Shown one piece after another: positions 35,518 to 45,850 of a stretch of 64,000 nt of DNA. The notes under the pieces are model-generated. The model had not been told where the DNA came from and made no database searches. It worked only from the letters and a program-made list of their open reading frames with translations. The translations under genes and the position numbers were made by a program. The DNA is taken from positions 124,001-188,000 of the forward strand of contig SZXV01000009.1 in the NCBI GenBank assembly GCA_005862225.1. Reading direction: 5' to 3'. How positions within the stretch are numbered: the first letter of the stretch is position 1; each line of letters starts with the position of its first letter. The stretch is from Chlorobium sp. (GTDB taxonomy: Bacteria > Bacteroidota > Chlorobiia > Chlorobiales > Chlorobiaceae).

Positions 35518-36992
35518 TTTATAAAAACGATCAGACCTCCATCAAGGGATTTCTTGAGGATACCAGTAACCTGAAGATCGGTTATACTCCGGGGGTTTTT
35601 TTCCCGGAAACCATCGCTGAACTCTCCGATTTGCTGAAATCCGCAGTCTCAGAGAACCGCCACTTCACCATTGCCGGAAACGGAACCGGCACGACCGGCG
35701 GCAGAATCCCGTTGGGAGACTATGTCATTTCGATGCAGAAGCTTGACGATATTAATGAGCCTGTTCAGATATCTGCTAATCACGCATACATGAGGGTACA
35801 AGGTGGTGCACTTCTGGAAGCCGTCCAGAAAAAAGCAGAAGAGTGCGGCTGGTTTTATCCCCCGGATCCTACTGAAAAACTTTGTTTTATCGGGAGTACC
35901 ATTGCGAACAACTCTTCGGGTGCAAGAACATTCAAATATGGATCGACAAGAAAGCACATCTCAAGAATTCTTGTCATCTTGCCACAGGGCGACATTCTTG
36001 ACCTTTCTCGCGGAAGCTGTCTGGCCGACAAGAATGGAATGTTTTGTCTTAGCCTTCCTGTGGCCGGTACAATTACCTTTCAACGCCCGCAATACTGTAT
36101 GCCTGAAACATCAAAACACAATGCAGGATATTTTTCCGAGGATGGAATGGATCTTATTGATCTTTTTATTGGTTCAGAAGGCACCCTTGGCATCATTGCC
36201 GAAGCCGATCTCATGCTGATCCGACTTCCGGAAGCTATCATATCATGCCTGGTGTACTTCAGAAACCTTGACGATCTCTTCAGATTCAACGATCTCCTCA
36301 AAGATCCACAATACGCTGCATCTCTAAGGGCAATAGAGTTTTTTGACAAAAACTCGCTTGGATTTCTTGCGGAAAAATATCCGGAAGTTCCCTCAGATAC
36401 TGAAGGCGCAATTTTCTTTGAGCAGGAAACTTCACCTGAAAAAGAAGAAGGTGACCTTGACAAACTCTTTGAACAGATGGAGTCGTGCAACGCCATGAGC
36501 GACAAATCATGGATGGCGCTTGACCGTAACGAGCAGGCTCGTTTAAGAGAATTTCGTCACACGTTGCCACTTCTTGTCAATGAATGGCTCAGCAAACAAA
36601 AAGAGAGCAAAATCAGCACAGACATGGCCGTGCCTGACCGCGCATTTCGGGAACTTTTTGATTTTTACAGGAACTCTTGCGAACAACATGGCTTTGTCTA
36701 TATTATTTTTGGTCATATCGGTAATGCGCACGTACACCTGAATATCCTTCCCCGGAACCCGGAAGAATTTTTAAAGGCAAAAAGCCTTTACCGAACATTT
36801 ATTGACAAGGCTCTCTCTCTGGGCGGAACCGTCTCTGCCGAACACGGCATAGGCAAACTCAAGAGAGAATATCTTGTCGACATGTATCATGAGTGCGGCA
36901 TAAGAGAGATGGCAAGAATAAAAAAAATTCTGGATCCATTTCTGGTGCTCAATATCGGAAATCTTGTTCCTGCCACATATCTGGAAACTTAA
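35514..36992 (+). CDS. FAD-binding oxidase, D-lactate/glycolate dehydrogenase type
   Basis: A 492-residue flavoprotein with the PCMH-type FAD domain in front (GNGTGTTGGRIPLGDYVISM, PPDPTEKLCFIGSTIANNSSG, FKYGSTRKHI) and the GlcD-like C-terminal domain (FGHIGNAHVHLNILP, GGTVSAEHGIGKLKREYL). The family oxidises D-2-hydroxy acids such as D-lactate or glycolate and passes electrons to a quinone or cytochrome. No iron-sulfur extension is present. Its start overlaps the mrdA stop (ATGA at 35514), so it is translated with the cell-wall genes; a functional link is not obvious. Confidence 0.83.
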   Translation: MIYKNDQTSIKGFLEDTSNLKIGYTPGVFFPETIAELSDLLKSAVSENRHFTIAGNGTGTTGGRIPLGDYVISMQKLDDINEPVQISANHAYMRVQGGALLEAVQKKAEECGWFYPPDPTEKLCFIGSTIANNSSGARTFKYGSTRKHISRILVILPQGDILDLSRGSCLADKNGMFCLSLPVAGTITFQRPQYCMPETSKHNAGYFSEDGMDLIDLFIGSEGTLGIIAEADLMLIRLPEAIISCLVYFRNLDDLFRFNDLLKDPQYAASLRAIEFFDKNSLGFLAEKYPEVPSDTEGAIFFEQETSPEKEEGDLDKLFEQMESCNAMSDKSWMALDRNEQARLREFRHTLPLLVNEWLSKQKESKISTDMAVPDRAFRELFDFYRNSCEQHGFVYIIFGHIGNAHVHLNILPRNPEEFLKAKSLYRTFIDKALSLGGTVSAEHGIGKLKREYLVDMYHECGIREMARIKKILDPFLVLNIGNLVPATYLET

Positions 36993-37013
36993 ACATATTG
37001 AAATCGTTCAGCA

Positions 37014-37487
37014 GTGTCAAAAAAGCAACATACACAGCAATTCGTCCAGGCCATTCAGAACAGAAAGGCCAGATACGAGTTTGAAATTCTCGATACCATT
37101 GTGACAGGTATTCAGCTCTTTGGCAGCGAGGTCAAATCAGTTCGTCTTGGCCATGCAAGCCTGAGCGACAGTTTTGCCATTATTCACCATAATGAGGTGT
37201 GGCTCGAAAACATGCAGATTACTCCCTACGAACACAACAGGATAGAGATCATTGAAGCAAAACGGAGCCGCAAACTCCTGCTGCACAAAAAGGAAATCCA
37301 GAAAATTCAGACTAAAATCAATGAAAAAGGGCTGACTCTTGTGCCACTCAAGGCTTTTTTCAACTCGAAGGGACTCCTGAAAATTGACCTTGCAATAGCG
37401 AAAGGCAAAAAGCTCTATGACAAACGAGAAACGATTAAAAAACGGGAGAACCAGCGGCAAATGGAGCAGATTAAAAAACAATACTAA
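37014..37487 (+). CDS. smpB: SsrA (tmRNA)-binding protein SmpB
   Basis: A 157-residue protein, normal for SmpB, that delivers tmRNA to stalled ribosomes. Motifs: [27 protein letters not shown], the beta-barrel segment [11 protein letters not shown], and the basic C-terminal tail [16 protein letters not shown] that reaches into the decoding centre. The start is GTG 37014, 21 bp after the oxidase gene. No tmRNA gene was recognised in the window. A gap of 93 bp leads to tyrS. Confidence 0.96.
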   Translation: MSKKQHTQQFVQAIQNRKARYEFEILDTIVTGIQLFGSEVKSVRLGHASLSDSFAIIHHNEVWLENMQITPYEHNRIEIIEAKRSRKLLLHKKEIQKIQTKINEKGLTLVPLKAFFNSKGLLKIDLAIAKGKKLYDKRETIKKRENQRQMEQIKKQY

Positions 37488-37580
37488 CAGGCAGATCGCA
37501 ATCATCTCGAAAGAAATGACCTTGAGATGAACTCATTGCAGTGCAAATGAACAGAAATATCAAGCAACAAAATAAAATCA

Positions 37581-38801
37581 ATGAATTTCCCCCCGATACA
37601 GGAACAACTTGACATCATCACCGGCAATGTGGTGGAGATTATCAGTGTTGACGAACTTGAACAAAAACTACTCTGGAGCCACAAAACGAACTCTCCACTC
37701 AAAATAAAGCTTGGCGCTGATCCATCAAGGCCTGATCTTCATCTCGGCCATTCGGTTGTGCTCAGAAAACTCCGGGAGTTTCAGGATCTTGGTCATCAGG
37801 CCATTTTGATTATTGGTGACTTTACAGCCATGATCGGCGACCCCTCCGGCAAAAGCAAAACAAGACCTCAACTGACAGCCGAAGAGGCCCGGGAAAACGG
37901 CAAGAGTTACTTTGAACAGGCATCAAAAATTCTTGATCCAGAAAAGACCACGATCTGCTACAACTCCGACTGGCTTGGTACCATGGGATTTGCAGATGTT
38001 GTGCGTCTTGCGAGTCACTACACTGTTGCCCGAATGCTTGAGCGTGACGATTTCGAACGCAGGTATCGCTCCAGGGAGCCTATTTCAATTCATGAATTTC
38101 TCTACCCTCTTGCTCAGGGTATGGATTCTGTTCACCTTAAAAATGATGTTGAGCTTGGAGGAACTGACCAGAAATTCAACCTTCTTGTCGGAAGAGATCT
38201 TCAGCGTGAGTATGGAATCATTCCACAGGTCTGCATTACCATGCCCTTGCTGGTAGGTACTGCCGGTAGCGAAAAAATGTCCAAATCTCTCGGCAATGCG
38301 ATCTGTTTCAATGATTCACCTGAAGACATGTACGGCAAGGCTCTCTCCATTCCAGATACACTCATTGAAACGTATACGAAACTTCTGCTGCCACAGGGTG
38401 AGCTGGCGGTGAAAGATATTCTTGGGAAGATCAACATCAACCCAAGAACTGCCAAACGATCGATGGCAAAACAAATTGTAGCATCCTATTTTTCACAGCA
38501 AGAGGCAGAGTGCGCTGAGACCAACTTCGATCAGCTTTTTGTGCATAAAAAAGCACCGGACAACATCGAACTTTTTGAAATAGATTTGCAATCCATTCCA
38601 ATCATTGACCTTCTGGTAAATCTTGGAGCTGCCTCGTCAAAAAGTGATGCGCGTCGAATGATTCAGCAAAAATCAGTGACTGTTGATGAGAGAAAAATAG
38701 AAGAGATCGCTGAGAACATTGAGCTTTCGAGTGAACCAAAAATCATCAGAGCCGGAAAAAGAAAGTTTTTTAAAGTCGCCGCAAAGAAACATGTTGAATA
38801 A
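37581..38801 (+). CDS. tyrS: tyrosyl-tRNA synthetase
   Basis: The 406-residue class I synthetase charges tRNA(Tyr). The HIGH-type motif is [20 protein letters not shown], and the KMSKS loop is [11 protein letters not shown]. The specificity segments [13 protein letters not shown] and [18 protein letters not shown] mark it as TyrS of the TyrZ-like long form. The C-terminal end has an S4 RNA-binding domain ([27 protein letters not shown]). ATG 37581 has no strong ribosome-binding site. A 77-bp gap separates it from the convergent decarboxylase gene. Confidence 0.96.
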   Translation: MNFPPIQEQLDIITGNVVEIISVDELEQKLLWSHKTNSPLKIKLGADPSRPDLHLGHSVVLRKLREFQDLGHQAILIIGDFTAMIGDPSGKSKTRPQLTAEEARENGKSYFEQASKILDPEKTTICYNSDWLGTMGFADVVRLASHYTVARMLERDDFERRYRSREPISIHEFLYPLAQGMDSVHLKNDVELGGTDQKFNLLVGRDLQREYGIIPQVCITMPLLVGTAGSEKMSKSLGNAICFNDSPEDMYGKALSIPDTLIETYTKLLLPQGELAVKDILGKININPRTAKRSMAKQIVASYFSQQEAECAETNFDQLFVHKKAPDNIELFEIDLQSIPIIDLLVNLGAASSKSDARRMIQQKSVTVDERKIEEIAENIELSSEPKIIRAGKRKFFKVAAKKHVE

Positions 38802-38878
38802 TCTCTCTACAGCGACTTGACAGGTAATCATCCGGGCCGTGATTGAATTTACCAACTCATACAACCTGCACAACGAAA

Positions 38879-40018
38879 CTATTTATTGATATGCAAAACC
38901 TTTGCAGGAGGGAAACCATTAAAGAACGTCGATGAGGCGTGACTGTAAGCTCCAATATTTTCACTGTAGAGTAAATCTCCTATCGCAAGGTCAACGGGTA
39001 ATAGATTCGCCATTGTGATCGTATCCAGAGCGTCACAGGTAGGCCCGTAAACCGCACACATTTTCTCATTGCCTTCTTTGAAGGATTTTATAGGATATTC
39101 GCAGTGGTCAAAGATAATGCCTGAAAAAGTGTGATAAACCCCGTCATTGACGTAGTAACATCTTTTACCGTCACGATACGCTGTGCCGATAATCTCCATC
39201 ACGACCCATGCTGCCGTTGCCACTAAAAATCTTCCGGGTTCGGCGATAATTTCAATATCCGGCGGAAAGAGTCTGTCAAACTCGGAATTGAGCATGATGG
39301 CAAGCTCGGCAAAAGGCTTAACATTTTTATCGTATGGTGCAGGAAAACCACCACCGATATCAAGAATTTTTACCTCTTTATACCCTCTTTCCCACGATTC
39401 CTTGAAAATATTTGCTGCCAGATTAAGGGCTTGAATATAATTCTGAAAATTTGTGCATTGACTGCCGACGTGGAAGCTTAAACCTTCAACCACAAGCCCG
39501 CTTTTGAACGCTTTATCGATAAGATCAACAGCCTCTCCAGGATCTGCGCCGAATTTTGAAGAAAGCTCAACCATAGCGCCGGTATTCGGGACTTTTATTC
39601 GTAAAACAAGACCCGCGTTCGGTGCATAAGCGGCGATTTTCGCTATCTCATCTTCATTATCAAACGTGACCAGCGGTTTATACTGGTCCAGCTCTTTCAG
39701 AGTAGGTATTGGTTTTATCGGATTCGCATAGATGATTTTATCCCAGATAAAATCCTGTTGCTCAACAGGCGTCAGGCTTTTAATATTTTCATAGACAGTA
39801 AGAAATTCGGGCATTGATGCGACATCAAAGCTGGCTCCAGCGTCATAGAAGGTTTTAACTATTTCAGAGGATGAGTTTGCTTTAACAGCATAATAGGCCT
39901 GAACCCTTGGCAGATATTTTTTGAACTCACTGTAATTAGCCCGCAACACATCATGATCGACCACAAACAATGGTGTGCCATGCTCTAACGCTAATTGTTT
40001 TAAATATTCGGGTACCAT
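38879..40018 (-). CDS. ornithine/diamine decarboxylase, PLP type III fold
   Basis: The 379-residue protein has the alanine-racemase-fold decarboxylase pattern. YYAVKANSS contains the PLP lysine, LSFHVGSQC and ILDIGGGFPAPY follow, EPGRFLVATAAW binds the cofactor, and YGPTCDALDTI holds the catalytic Cys at the dimer interface of eukaryote-like ornithine decarboxylases. The GPTCD motif separates it from carboxynorspermidine decarboxylases. It makes putrescine from ornithine, possibly also cadaverine from lysine. ATG 40018 has AGAGGA nine bases upstream, and the gene lies 15 bp behind homospermidine synthase, which uses putrescine. Confidence 0.85.
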   Translation of the reverse strand: MVPEYLKQLALEHGTPLFVVDHDVLRANYSEFKKYLPRVQAYYAVKANSSSEIVKTFYDAGASFDVASMPEFLTVYENIKSLTPVEQQDFIWDKIIYANPIKPIPTLKELDQYKPLVTFDNEDEIAKIAAYAPNAGLVLRIKVPNTGAMVELSSKFGADPGEAVDLIDKAFKSGLVVEGLSFHVGSQCTNFQNYIQALNLAANIFKESWERGYKEVKILDIGGGFPAPYDKNVKPFAELAIMLNSEFDRLFPPDIEIIAEPGRFLVATAAWVVMEIIGTAYRDGKRCYYVNDGVYHTFSGIIFDHCEYPIKSFKEGNEKMCAVYGPTCDALDTITMANLLPVDLAIGDLLYSENIGAYSHASSTFFNGFPPAKVLHINK

Positions 40019-40033
40019 GAAACGTATCCTCTT

Positions 40034-41491
40034 TTAATTGGTTTCGGTAATAAGGAAGTTCTTGAACTGCCAGGGATCCGCTTCATCAATATCGGGGGTG
40101 TTAAAGTCAGCAAAATAGTGAGTGTTGGTTGTTAACGGTGTCCAATCGGAAGCTTTTGAGATGAAGTTGCCAAGCCAGGGTTTTGCAATGCCAAGAATAT
40201 ACTCATGATCGATATTATCCGGAACAACAACACCCCTGTCCGGATTTTCTATCATCCACATACAGGCTGCAACAACGGAGATGGCCACCTGCATCGTGGT
40301 GGCATTCTGGTGAGGCACCAGTGCTCTCGATTGTTCGATGCTCAGGTCGGAGCCTGTCCACCATGAATTAAAACAATGACCCATCAGTAATGCACCAAGA
40401 ATATCAGAACCATGGATGATCTCATCATTCATAATCCTGAAGTTTGGCTGAAGGTTATAATCATAGCCACGGAGCTCATGAAGAGAGATAATGGCAGCAT
40501 CACTCGGACAATAGGCGTAATGTACCGTCGGACGGTAAATGGCTTGCCCCTCTTTATAGACAGTAAGGTAGTCGGAAATCGTAAACGCTTCCCCATGCCT
40601 GACGACCATCCCGTTTATATTATAGTCAGGTACCCATGAGCGCACCCAGGTATTCATACCCATTCTGGCAAGACAAATCTGGTTTTGCGGCCCTTCCTGA
40701 TGGGTATAGGCAAATCTGGGAAGCTCTTTTTCATGTGTTCCCCAACCCATTTCAGCAGTGGTCATACCCTCTTCCCTGAATCCCTCGACACTCCAGGTAT
40801 TGACAAACTCGTCAACCTGTTTTGGAACATCAGAGATTTGCGTGTCCCTTTCAGAGCAGTGAATCACTTTGACCCCCAGCTCCATAGCCAGTTCATTGAA
40901 AACTCTTTTTTCAGCTAACTCTTGAAGACGTTGGGCTTGAACTGGGCTGACCTTCTTCTGAGCAATAACTTCACCGGCAATATCAAGTAACCCTTGTTTG
41001 GTAAAATGGGATATCAATCCGGGATTGGCGCCATGCTCCAGCACAGCGGTTACGCCTTTATCTTTCCATTGTGAAGTCATGCGGCGAATGTTCATGTGCC
41101 GCCAGTACAATGTTCTTTGCGTAGGATGCTGTTCGATAGCCCCTTCATAAGGATCCCACACTTCTACCGAGGTATTAATATAGAGGACACCATGATCATG
41201 GCACCATTGAAGAATCTCGCAACAATCGATATTCCAGGCTAAATCAATGATCAAGTCACCCTCAGCAACATAAGCAGCAAGGGTTTGCGTCAGATTTTCC
41301 GGTGTTATTTGATGATTAATATAGGTAACGCCCAATGCTGTCCATGGTGATACCTTTTCACGAATATCCTCAAAATCCATAATTGTGACATGAGAATAAT
41401 CGACGTTGATGTGTTTAAAAAGAACAGGAACTGTACACTGAGAGACAGAGCCAAATCCAATGATGAGTATTTTTTTGTTAAAATTAGTCAC
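40034..41491 (-). CDS. hss: homospermidine synthase
   Basis: The 485-residue protein has an N-terminal Rossmann domain (KKILIIGFGSVSQCTVPVLF) and the saccharopine-dehydrogenase-like fold of bacterial homospermidine synthase; LIIDLAWNIDCCEILQWCHDHG, NTSVEVWDPYEG and LEHGANPGLISHFTKQGLLDIA are characteristic. It joins two putrescines, or putrescine and spermidine, to sym-homospermidine in an NAD+-dependent reaction. The start is GTG 41491 with AAGGTG about eight bases upstream. The ornithine decarboxylase gene directly behind it supplies its substrate. Confidence 0.88.
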   Translation of the reverse strand: MTNFNKKILIIGFGSVSQCTVPVLFKHINVDYSHVTIMDFEDIREKVSPWTALGVTYINHQITPENLTQTLAAYVAEGDLIIDLAWNIDCCEILQWCHDHGVLYINTSVEVWDPYEGAIEQHPTQRTLYWRHMNIRRMTSQWKDKGVTAVLEHGANPGLISHFTKQGLLDIAGEVIAQKKVSPVQAQRLQELAEKRVFNELAMELGVKVIHCSERDTQISDVPKQVDEFVNTWSVEGFREEGMTTAEMGWGTHEKELPRFAYTHQEGPQNQICLARMGMNTWVRSWVPDYNINGMVVRHGEAFTISDYLTVYKEGQAIYRPTVHYAYCPSDAAIISLHELRGYDYNLQPNFRIMNDEIIHGSDILGALLMGHCFNSWWTGSDLSIEQSRALVPHQNATTMQVAISVVAACMWMIENPDRGVVVPDNIDHEYILGIAKPWLGNFISKASDWTPLTTNTHYFADFNTPDIDEADPWQFKNFLITETN

Positions 41492-41867
41492 GATTTTTTC
41501 ACCTTATTTTTATATAAAGCTTGAATGTATATAATTTTTGATTTTTTATCGGATGGAGGATATTGATTTGAGAGTTCACCATCATGACGCTAATTGTAGA
41601 AGAATAATGTATAAATACACTAATTTTTACATCACATAAAAACCATCAAAATACAAATCTTGCCAAATCATTAATTTTAACGATAAGGTACTTTATCAGA
41701 AACGGAAACTAAAAGAAAATTACCCGTCTGCAAAAGGTTTGCATGGTTTTAACATAGACTCATTGCAAAACCTGCCTCGCTTGATTACAATAGTTGGCGG
41801 CTCTGTATCGGAGGAACTTTGTCTCATTATCCGAAAAAAGGCCGTTTTTTTTGCGTAAGTAAAATAT
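41492..41867. other. 376-bp divergent intergenic region
   Basis: No gene, RNA gene or repeat was recognised between hss (reverse) and the unknown membrane protein (forward). The part near hss is strongly AT-rich, as expected of a promoter region. No firm operator or riboswitch was found. Confidence 0.4.
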
Positions 41868-42542
41868 ATGAGATTACGCTTTTGGCGTAATAAATCATTA
41901 TTACACCAACTAAATTTGTTATCTGTGCCAAAAAGAATAGTTGACCGCTACGAGCATACCGTTGATGGTCTTGTTATCGTTGATGTGGCCGCAAGGCGTG
42001 TAGAGGATCTTTATGAGGATTTCGACAAAACAGCTCCATACCACAAAAAGGATCTTGATGAAGATCTCACCTATTATCTCACTGAGTGTGTGCGTGAAAT
42101 CGGGAGAGTTGATTTTGTGATCCGCTTTATGTTTGAGTGTTATCCTTCCGACGAGTTCATGCTGCGGGTGCGGACGAGTGTCAATAAATTTTTCATCTAT
42201 CAGCGGGAACTCGAACTTGGGGCAATGAACAAGATGCTGAGAACTGCAGTAACGCTTTTCGTTATTGGTATCATCATTCTCGGCCTCTCTTTGTGGCTTA
42301 ATCATCTCTTTGCGGTGAACGGCACTCCCTCATTTCTCAATACTGTTTTTGCTGAAGGCCTTACCATTGTGGCATGGGTCTCGGTGTGGGAGGCGCTTGC
42401 AACATTATTGCTGAACTGGCCCCAGCATCTCTTCCTCATCAGGCTTTTCCGAAAAATCGCTGAAGCTCCGGTGCAGTTTCAGCCACCTTCGGATCCTCGT
42501 TCCGGAGGAGCTGAGGCGCTGGCAGAAAGTAAGCAGGTTTGA
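41868..42542 (+). CDS. membrane protein with two helices, unknown
   Basis: I do not recognise a family for this 224-residue protein. The first 120 residues are soluble and charged (VPKRIVDRYEHTVDG, AARRVEDLYEDFDK, then YYLTECVREIGRVDFVIRFMF). Two membrane helices follow (about residues 125-144 and 155-180), and the end is a short Pro-rich tail. The soluble region precedes the helices, so it may lie in the cytoplasm. The start has no good ribosome-binding site. It lies between the polyamine genes hss and pdaD, on the pdaD strand but 253 bp away from it; no functional inference is made. Confidence 0.65.
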   Translation: MRLRFWRNKSLLHQLNLLSVPKRIVDRYEHTVDGLVIVDVAARRVEDLYEDFDKTAPYHKKDLDEDLTYYLTECVREIGRVDFVIRFMFECYPSDEFMLRVRTSVNKFFIYQRELELGAMNKMLRTAVTLFVIGIIILGLSLWLNHLFAVNGTPSFLNTVFAEGLTIVAWVSVWEALATLLLNWPQHLFLIRLFRKIAEAPVQFQPPSDPRSGGAEALAESKQV

Positions 42543-42795
42543 CCATGATGAAAAAAAAATTATCTTTGTTGGCTCTCTTTTGATGATGATCACCATTCCT
42601 CTTCGGGAGGGAATTTTGATGTATGCATTTATTTTTATGTCGTTGCTGACTGAGCATTCAGTGCGTGAGCCAGTTAAATGTTCGTACACTTTTTTCCGAA
42701 TTCTGAAGCGACCCCAATGAGACCGCTATTTCTATAATTCCCCAATTTCAGTAGTATAAACGCTTTGCACAACACATTAATCCGGAGGAACTGCA

Positions 42796-43341
42796 TTGTC
42801 ATTTGTCCCATCAAAAGTATTTTTCACCAAAGGTGTGGGAAGGCACAAGGAATATCTCTCCTCATTCGAGCTTGCCCTGAGAGAGGCCAAAATTGAAAAA
42901 TGCAACCTGGTTACCGTATCAAGTATTTTCCCTCCTCACTGTGAGCGTATCACCGTCGAAGAAGGTCTGAAACATCTCTCTCCTGGGCAAATAACTTTTG
43001 CGGTCATGGCCCGGAATTCAACAAATGAGTTTAACCGCCTTATTGCCGCTTCTGTCGGTGTTGCCATTCCTGCTGATGAAACACAATACGGTTATCTGTC
43101 GGAACACCATCCGTTCGGAGAATCTGCCGAACATTCTGGTGAATATGCTGAAGACCTTGCCGCAACGATGCTTGCAACAACCCTCGGCATTGAATTTGAT
43201 CCAAATAAAGACTGGGACGAAAGAGAAGGTATTTACAAAATGAGCGGCAAAATTATCAATTCCTATAACATTACCCAGTCTGCTGAGGGTGAAAACGGTC
43301 TCTGGACAACGGTTATTTCATGCGCTGTTCTCCTTCCGTAA
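42796..43341 (+). CDS. pdaD: pyruvoyl-dependent arginine decarboxylase
   Basis: The 181-residue proenzyme self-cleaves between Ser42 and Ser43 in [14 protein letters not shown] to give a beta chain and an alpha chain with an N-terminal pyruvoyl group, which decarboxylates arginine to agmatine. Further signatures are [51 protein letters not shown] and [24 protein letters not shown]. The start is TTG 42796, set by an excellent GGAGGA at 42784-42789. Agmatine could enter polyamine synthesis beside the ornithine route encoded at 38879-41491. nadB follows after 41 bp. Confidence 0.94.
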   Translation: MSFVPSKVFFTKGVGRHKEYLSSFELALREAKIEKCNLVTVSSIFPPHCERITVEEGLKHLSPGQITFAVMARNSTNEFNRLIAASVGVAIPADETQYGYLSEHHPFGESAEHSGEYAEDLAATMLATTLGIEFDPNKDWDEREGIYKMSGKIINSYNITQSAEGENGLWTTVISCAVLLP

Positions 43342-43382
43342 TAACATTTTTTCTGCTTTACTGAAGTTGAACGTGTGACACT

Positions 43383-44978
43383 ATGACTGAATCGATCAAA
43401 ACTGATGTTCTGGTAATTGGCAGCGGCATTGGCGGTCTCTATTTTGCCATTCAAATGGCTGAATACGCCAAAGTCATGATTATCACCAAAAAAGAAAGCT
43501 CTACCTCAAACACCAATTGGGCCCAGGGAGGAATTGCCGCCACCATTGACAGCAATGACGCTCCTGAGCTGCATATTGCTGATACCCTTGATGCAGGAGC
43601 TGGCCTGTGTAACCTCGACATGGTCTCAATTATGGTTACAGAGGGCCCACAACACATAGAGCGGCTCACCAGACTTGGGGTTAATTTTACCACAACTGAC
43701 CATGACCACTTACACCTCGGAAAGGAGGGTGGTCACTCCAGAAACAGAATTGTACATGCTCAGGATTTGACTGGACGTGAAGTCGAAACTGCGTTGCTTG
43801 ATCGCATCAACAATCACCCCAATATCACGCTGCTTGAACACCATTTTGCCATTGAGCTGCTGACAGAGCACCATCTGGGAATCAAAACAAATGACATCAC
43901 TTGTTATGGAGTCTACGTGCTTGATTCCAAGCAGCGAACACCGAAAAAAATTCTTGCGAAAATAACAATGCTGGCCTCAGGAGGCCTCGGACATGTATAC
44001 CCATATACAACCAATCCTGAGATTGCCACCGGAGACGGAGTAGCAATGGGATACCGGGCTGGAGCTGAAATCGCCAATATGGAGTTCATACAGTTTCATC
44101 CAACATCACTTTACCATCCAAAAGCTGACTCATTTCTGATTTCAGAAGCCGTCCGGGGTTTCGGAGGAATCCTGAAGCTCAAAAGCGGGCAGGCTTTCAT
44201 GCATAAATATGACAAACGACTGAACCTGGCTCCCCGGGATATTGTTGCCCGTGCTATTGATTCGGAGATTAAAAAAAGCGGCGAAGAGTGTGTCTTTCTT
44301 GATGTAACCCACATTGATCCGGAAAAGACAAAGGAACATTTTCCAAATATTTATGAAACCTGTCTTGGATTCGGTATTGACATGACAAAGGAGATGATTC
44401 CTGTCGTTCCGGCAGCACATTATTCCTGTGGTGGATTACGTACCGATGACAAGGGCCGCACAACGATTGAGAGACTCTATGCCTGCGGAGAAACAAGTTG
44501 TACGGGCGTTCACGGAGCAAACCGACTGGCAAGCAATTCTCTGCTTGAAGCTCTGGTTTTCGCCTGGAGGGCATCTTGTGACATCAGCGAACGGCTGCAT
44601 AAGCTGGATAATCTCGTCGATTTTCCTGACTGGGACGACACAGGAACCGTTAACCCGGAGGAGTGGATTCTTGTATCCCACAACAAACGCGAGGCGCAGC
44701 AAGTCATGAGCGACTACGTCGGTATTGTTCGAAGCGACCTGCGGTTGCAGCGGGCAAAGCGGCGAATTGATTTTCTCAAGGAGGAGACTGAATCCTACTA
44801 TAAAAAAACAAAAATCACGACACAGATTCTTGAACTGAGAAATATCATCAAGGTAGCCAGCCTTATCATAGAGAGCGCCATGAAGCGCAGGGAATCAAGA
44901 GGACTCCACTTTACCACCGACTATCCCGAAAAAGATGACAGACATTTTCTGATTGATACGGTGCTCAGATCTTTTTAA
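43383..44978 (+). CDS. nadB: L-aspartate oxidase
   Basis: NadB oxidises L-aspartate to iminoaspartate, the substrate of NadA. The 531-residue flavoprotein has [20 protein letters not shown] for [22 protein letters not shown] as the family signature, [21 protein letters not shown], and [28 protein letters not shown] including the active-site region. In an anaerobe the electron acceptor is probably fumarate or quinone rather than oxygen. It converges on nadE with a 4-bp gap, so NAD genes stand tail to tail here. Confidence 0.96.
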   Translation: MTESIKTDVLVIGSGIGGLYFAIQMAEYAKVMIITKKESSTSNTNWAQGGIAATIDSNDAPELHIADTLDAGAGLCNLDMVSIMVTEGPQHIERLTRLGVNFTTTDHDHLHLGKEGGHSRNRIVHAQDLTGREVETALLDRINNHPNITLLEHHFAIELLTEHHLGIKTNDITCYGVYVLDSKQRTPKKILAKITMLASGGLGHVYPYTTNPEIATGDGVAMGYRAGAEIANMEFIQFHPTSLYHPKADSFLISEAVRGFGGILKLKSGQAFMHKYDKRLNLAPRDIVARAIDSEIKKSGEECVFLDVTHIDPEKTKEHFPNIYETCLGFGIDMTKEMIPVVPAAHYSCGGLRTDDKGRTTIERLYACGETSCTGVHGANRLASNSLLEALVFAWRASCDISERLHKLDNLVDFPDWDDTGTVNPEEWILVSHNKREAQQVMSDYVGIVRSDLRLQRAKRRIDFLKEETESYYKKTKITTQILELRNIIKVASLIIESAMKRRESRGLHFTTDYPEKDDRHFLIDTVLRSF

Positions 44979-44982
44979 AAGG

Positions 44983-45816
44983 CTACATCACCTCCTGCCA
45001 GTCTCTTGCATAGCGGAAATCAATGCCGGCAGTCCGACCTGAAATTTTGGCAATTACAGGCATCATCCTTTTATACTGGCTACGGACCACCATATTCCTG
45101 ACACGGTCATAAAATGGTTCTGGCACTCCCTGATCAAGAACTGCCTGTTTATCCATTCTCTTTTCAAGCATCATGAAAAGCAACAAATCAACAGCTTCAT
45201 AGCTGAATCCGAGATCATCCTCGTCGTTTTGACCCTCCCAAAGATCGGCTGAAGGGGCTTTTTCAATGATCTGTTCCGGAATATCGAGATGTCGGGCAAG
45301 TCCACGTAACTGGGTTTTATAGAGATCACCAACAGGATTAACGGCTGATGCCATATCTCCAAACATGGTACCATAACCGAGGAGCAACTCCGTCTTGTTG
45401 CTTGTACCGGCAACCAGCCGACCGTCGCGGGCCGAAACATCATAAAGGAACACCATCCTTGTGCGGGCCATAATGTTCCCCATTCGTAACCTCTGATGTA
45501 CAGGCATTGAGGCAAAAAAAGCATCGACGACGGCAGAAATGGAAAGCTCCTCAGCTTGTATGCCAAGTTTCCGGATCATGAGAGCTGCATGTTCAAGACT
45601 TTCCGGACTACTTGACGCACAAGGCATCATCAGCGCAAGCACATTTTCGGCACCGAGCGCCCTCACGGCAAGTTCGCAGACAACTGCCGAATCAATACCA
45701 CCAGAAAGACCAACCACTATAGAATTAAATCCAAACTTTCGAATTTCATTGAACAAAAAAGCCTTGAGGATATCTTCGACAATGTGGTAATTAAGATGGA
45801 GATCCTGAAGCTTCAT
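44983..45816 (-). CDS. nadE: ammonia-dependent NAD+ synthetase
   Basis: The 277-residue protein is the short form of NadE without a glutaminase domain. The ATP pyrophosphatase motif is [52 protein letters not shown] and [23 protein letters not shown] are the other signatures. It amidates nicotinate adenine dinucleotide in the last step of NAD synthesis, using ammonia. It is 34 bp downstream of the EnvC-like gene on the same strand and converges on nadB. Confidence 0.96.
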   Translation of the reverse strand: MKLQDLHLNYHIVEDILKAFLFNEIRKFGFNSIVVGLSGGIDSAVVCELAVRALGAENVLALMMPCASSSPESLEHAALMIRKLGIQAEELSISAVVDAFFASMPVHQRLRMGNIMARTRMVFLYDVSARDGRLVAGTSNKTELLLGYGTMFGDMASAVNPVGDLYKTQLRGLARHLDIPEQIIEKAPSADLWEGQNDEDDLGFSYEAVDLLLFMMLEKRMDKQAVLDQGVPEPFYDRVRNMVVRSQYKRMMPVIAKISGRTAGIDFRYARDWQEVM

Positions 45817-45850
45817 GAGGATATCATCTAAAATTTTAATAAAATAACCG

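Noticed and set aside
42544-42583. Tiny signal-peptide-like frame beginning with two ATG codons and a run of lysine codons
   Set aside because: It stops after about 12 codons, and no frameshift restores a recognisable protein.
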